A stretch of DNA of 64,000 nucleotides from positions 19,083,269 through 19,147,268 of the forward strand of contig CM040440.1 in the NCBI GenBank assembly GCA_022749755.1. The letters run 5' to 3'. The notes under the pieces were generated by a model. The model saw only the letters and a list, made by a program, of their open reading frames with translations. It was not told where the DNA came from and ran no database searches. Below, one piece after another: positions 60,219 through 64,000 of the stretch (position 1 is its first letter; every line of letters starts with the position of its first letter). Source of the stretch: Azadirachta indica (taxonomy: Eukaryota > Streptophyta > Magnoliopsida > Sapindales > Meliaceae). The position numbers and the translations under genes are program-made.

Positions 60219-61851
60219 ATGGTGCGCAACAGCGATACGGGAAGCAACCATCCTACTGACGATGTTCAGGGGGTGCAGGCACTAACAGTGGAGGCTATTC
60301 GTGCAATAACTGTAGAAGCTGGGAGGGTGGCCGTTAGGGAATTCACTCAAACCATTCGTCAAGAATTAGCAGATTTTGATCGAAAGTTGGAGAGGTTGGA
60401 ACTAGACGGCAACAAGATGGTTGAACATGAGCGTAGAGGGATAGACGGGATCTCGCCCCGTGGTCCGACGCCAGTGCCGCAACCACTTGGCATTATTAAT
60501 GATAAAACTCAGAGGTATAAGGATTCAGATGATGATATAATTGAGTAAGGTTCTGTCAGAACACGTGAAAGTGGAAATTATAGTGATTATAAAGTAAATT
60601 TAGATCTTCTTGTGTTTAAAGAAAGTTTGCACATAGAAGACTTTGTTGATTGGTTGGCAGATGTTGATAATTTTTTTGATTATATGAATATTTCTGATAA
60701 AAGGAAAGTAAAATTAGTAGCCATGAAGTTAAAAGGGGGTGCATCCGCTTGGTGGCAGCAGGATCAAAATAAACGACGACGTGAAGGAAAAGACATAATT
60801 AGGTCTTGGGAGCGTATGAAACAGAAAATGAAGGCTCAGTATTTACCCTCTAATTATGAGCAGGATTTATTTAAGCAATTAAATAATTGCCGACAGGAAA
60901 ATCGTTCAGTTGACGAGTATGCTGAAAAATTCCATAGGTTATGTTCTAAGAACAACTTGAAGGAGTCAAAATCACAATTGGTTGCCAGATTTCACTGGAG
61001 GGTTGCGAACTGACATATAAGACCAGCTTGACATGTATACAATTTGGGATTTTTCTGAAGCTGTGAGTAAGGCAAGGAAGCTGGAGAGGCAATTAAAACG
61101 GGTTGTTATTAAACCGCAAGTTGCAGCACGATAGTTTTCGACTTCACCAAATCCGGTACCACAAAATAAGAGTGTAGCACCAAATATGGGTGGAGGAGAA
61201 ACTAGGCAAAGGGGTAATTTTGCTAACCCGCGAACTATTCAGCAACAAACTAGTAACCCGTATGTGAAGCCAATGCCAAGCAAATGTTATAGATGTCAAC
61301 AGCCTGAACATAGGTCCAATGAATGTCCGGAATGGGGAAAAAATAAGGGTGTGATGCATTATGTGGACGCTGCAGGAGAAGGTGAAATAGGCGAATATGA
61401 AGACGGGGAAGAGGTTGATGTGGTTGATGGTGATAAAGGAGAAGCCGTTTCTTGTATTGTGCAGAAACTATTACTGACACCTAAAACAGAAGAGGAGACA
61501 CAACGAAATAAGATTTTTCGTATGAAGAGAACAATTAAGAATAAAGTGTGCAAGGTGATAATTGACAGTGGTAGTAGTGAAAATATAGTCTCTAAGGCAT
61601 TAGTAAATGCTTTGGATTTGTCTATGGAAAAGCACCCGTCACCCTACAAAATTGGCTGGCTTAAGAAGGGAACTGAAACGCGCGTAACTGAAATATGTAA
61701 GCTTCTTTTTTCGATTGGAAAGTATTATAAAAGTGATGTGTTGTGTGATGTCGTGAATATGGATGCATGTCATGTGTTGCTCGGAAGGCCATGGCAATAT
61801 GATGTTGATGCGATACATAAAGGACGACGAAACATTTATGAGTTTTGGTGA
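60219..61851 (+). pseudogene. Gag and protease part of the retrotransposon, inactivated
   Basis: Gag starts at ATG 60219. The capsid-like retrotransposon-gag domain is at 60610-61010 (VAMKLKGGASAWWQQ, NCRQENRSVDEYAEKFHRLC). A CCHC knuckle (CYRCQQPEHRSNEC) is at about 61285-61326 and the aspartic protease core (IIDSGSSENIVSKA) at about 61558-61600. Defects: stop TAA at 60546-60548, a +1 frameshift near 60980, stops at 61018-61020 (TAA), 61132-61134 (TAG) and 61849-61851 (TGA). The element therefore cannot make its own Gag-protease. Confidence 0.9.
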
Positions 61852-64000
61852 GATGGAAAGAAAATAGTATTGATGCCAATGAGTGAAACTAAAGAAGGAC
61901 AGAAGGTTCCTGAAGTAGAGGGGACAAACTTTTTAACTGTAGTAGAAGGACATATGAAAGAAAATTGTGAGGGTTGTATGATGGTAGCAAAGGATGAGGA
62001 ATTGGAACAAATGGTGAAGATTCCAGAGATCGTACAGTTATTATTGTCTGAATTTTCCGATGTAGTTCCAGAGGAGATGCCAAACGGGTTACCACCTATG
62101 CGGGATATACAACATAGCATTGATTTTGTGCCTGGAGCCAGTTATCCTAATTTGCCACATTATAGAATGAGTTCTAAGGAACATGAGATTTTGCAGAAGC
62201 AGGTGGATGAGTTACTTAAGAAGGGGTTTATTAGGGAAAGCAAAAGTTCTTGTGCAGTTCCCGCGCTTCTAGTCCCTAAAAAGGATGGTGGTTGGCGGAT
62301 GTGCGTAGATAGTAGAGCAATTAACAGAATAACCATTAGGTATCGGTTTCCAATCCCACGGTTACAAGATATGCTAGATCAGCTTGGAGAAGCAAAAGTG
62401 TTTTCCAAACTTGACTTACGTAGCGGTTATCATCAAATTCGCATCAAACCTTCAGATGAGTGGAAGACAGCATTCAAGACTAAAGAGGGATTGTATGAAT
62501 GGATGGTAATACCTTTCGGTTTGTCAAATGCACCAAGCATTTTTATGCGGCTTATTAATCAGGTATTGAAACTTTTTACTTTCAAGTTTGTTGTGGTATA
62601 TTTTGATGACATCTTAATTTATAATACTGATGAGGAGAGTCATTTGGTTCATTTGAGGGAGGTGTTCAAAGCACTTAGGAAAAATAAGTTGTTTGTCAAC
62701 TTAAAAAAATGTAATTTTATGCAGCGAAATTTAGTATTTTTGGGGTTTGTAGTTGGGGCTGACGGCATTACAGTTGATGAGTTTAAGGTTAAGGCAATTC
62801 GAGAATGGCCTACACCAAAGACTGTCGAGAAAGTAAGGAGTTTTCATGAATTAACGACATTTTATCATCGGTTCATTCGTAACTTTAGCACCATCGCAGC
62901 ACCTATTACTGAGTGTTTGAAGAAGGGAAAGTTTAATTGGGGTGATGAGCAAAATAAAAGTTTTGACATCTTGAAAGAAAAACTTTGTACGGCTCCTGTA
63001 TTGGCATTAGGTAACTTTGATAAGGTATTTAAGATGGAGTGTGATGCTTCGGGAATAGGTATTGGTGTTGTTCTCAATCAAGAAAGTAGACCTATTGGGT
63101 ATTTTAGCGAAAAGTTGTGTGACGCTAGACAAAAATGGTCTACGTATGACCAAAAATTTTATGCAGTATTCAGAGCATTGATGCATTGGGAGCATTACTT
63201 GATTCAGAGGGAGTTTGTGCTTTATAGTGATCACCAGGCATTGAAGTATATCAATAGTCAACATCATTTGAATAAAATACATGTTAGGTGGGTGTCATTT
63301 ATACAGAAATTTACGTTTGTATTGAAGCATAGGTCTGGGCAACAGAATAAGGTAGTTGATACTTTGAGTAGGCGAGCTACTTTATTGGTCACTTTGAGTA
63401 ATGAAATAATTGGATTTGAGGTAGTGAAAGAACAATATGCAACTGATAAAGATTTTCACATCATTTGGGATCAGTGTAATCATAATCAGCGAGCAGCAGA
63501 TTTTCTTATTCATGACGAATATCTGTTTAAAGCCAACAAATTATGCATTCCTCGTTGTTCATTACGAGAGCAGTTAATACGGGAATTACATGGTGGCGGT
63601 TTGGCTGGTCATGTGGGGCGAGACAAGACAATCGCTTTGGTGGAAGAAAGGTATTATTGGCCGCAACTTAAACGAGATGTAGGAAGAATTGTTCGGCAGT
63701 GCCAAGTGTGCCAAGTTGCTAAGGGACAGGTTCAGAACACTGAATTGTATACGCCATTACCCGTGCCTGAAAATATTTGGGAGGATGTGTCAATAGATTT
63801 TGTGCTAGGATTACCGCGTACCCAACGAGGTAATGATTCTGTTTTTGTTGTTGTGGGTCGTTTTTCAAAAATTGCACATTTTATTGTTTGTAAGAAAACT
63901 GGTGATGCAACTCATGTGGCGGGATTATACTTTAAGGAAGTTGTTCGTTTACATGGTATTCCTAAGTCTATTACTTCAGATAGGGATGTCAAATTTTTTA
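61852..64000 (+). CDS. Pol: reverse transcriptase, RNase H and integrase, open to window end
   Basis: In the frame of the preceding protease, from 61852 to the window edge I read no stop. RT is at about 62150-62730, with [15 protein letters not shown] and the catalytic box as VVYFDDIL (YFDD, as in Ty3 elements). RNase H at about 63035-63370 has the ECDASG aspartate and [10 protein letters not shown]. Integrase begins with the zinc-binding part (H at GLAGH, then CQVCQ, about 63600-63715). It continues with the catalytic core, showing the first aspartate in SIDFVLGLP and the second in SDRDVKFF at the edge. The final glutamate and any chromodomain lie outside. The pol start is part of the upstream polyprotein, so no own start codon is expected. 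Confidence 0.9.

Larger units (their letters stand above)
59800..64000 (+). mobile_element. Ty3/gypsy chromovirus-type retrotransposon (CRM-like), truncated by window edge
   Basis: The 5' LTR ends CGTCA at 60194 and is followed by AT and the primer-binding site TGGTATCAGAGC (60197-60208), complementary to initiator Met-tRNA. The LTR start is probably TGATATAGGAC near 59800 but is not proven without the 3' LTR, which lies beyond the window. Within the LTR are four 50-bp repeats, a TATA box (TATTATAAATA, about 60083) and a polyadenylation signal (AATAAA, about 60129). Gag and pol follow on the same strand. The integrase passage ([19 protein letters not shown]) and RT passage resemble the centromeric CRM lineage; the C-terminal region that would decide this is outside the window. 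Confidence 0.9.

Noticed and set aside
61144..61879. Minus-strand open frames over the gag-protease region
   Set aside because: They are shadows of the retrotransposon coding strand, which has clear zinc-knuckle and protease motifs.

Overview
The window is nuclear DNA of a flowering plant, probably a eudicot. Genes are intron-rich with AT-rich introns, intergenic DNA is very AT-rich, and the protein families are plant types (NODULIN HOMEOBOX, kelch-phosphatase BSL1, SQEF-type H2A.X, VAPYRIN-like). The overall look suggests Citrus or another Sapindales species, but that is an impression and cannot be proven from the sequence alone.

Layout. 185-7510 (+): 3' part of the cohesin subunit gene SCC3, entering from the left edge, 20 exons rebuilt. 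10558-12201 (-): intronless UTP15/SLOW WALKER1, convergent with SCC3. 12387-13542: non-autonomous Mutator-like element with long terminal inverted repeats and an exact 10-bp target duplication. 14149-27589: a nest of transposons. An old LTR retroelement in minus orientation (LTRs at 14149-15260 and 27173-27589) holds a 7.8-kb Mutator-like element (16088-23917). That element's transposase gene is itself split by a 1652-bp solo LTR (19307-20958, target duplication ATACC). The Mutator-like element also carries an antisense gene with two GRF-like zinc fingers and a C-terminal membrane segment, and the host retroelement carries a decayed minisatellite.

28615-36178 (+): complete NDX gene, 17 exons. 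37365-37740: what looks like the promoter, 5' UTR and first codons of a Rab11/RABA GTPase gene, ending in an A-rich run. 38140-38553 (+): SOSS-B-like single-strand DNA-binding protein. 39122-45179 (-): complete BSL1 phosphatase, 21 exons, two of its introns with GC-AG borders. 46.6-48.0 kb (-): exon-like pieces of an unidentified gene, then a decayed tRNA-Ala. 49410-50331 and 51673-52208 (-): two tandem H2A.X genes. 55527-57125 (-): intronless VAPYRIN-like MSP-ankyrin protein. About 59800 to the right edge (+): Ty3/gypsy chromovirus-type retrotransposon resembling the CRM lineage, with inactive gag and a largely open pol.

Functional theme. Several of the host genes act in chromatin and genome maintenance: SCC3 (cohesion), H2A.X (break signalling), SOSS-B (ssDNA binding), NDX (chromatin and R-loop-associated homeobox protein). 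UTP15 acts in ribosome biogenesis, BSL1 in brassinosteroid-type signalling and VAPYRIN-like in membrane trafficking. Nothing suggests they are co-regulated; this is ordinary plant gene order. The most unusual structure is the four-part transposon nest and the GRF-finger gene inside it.
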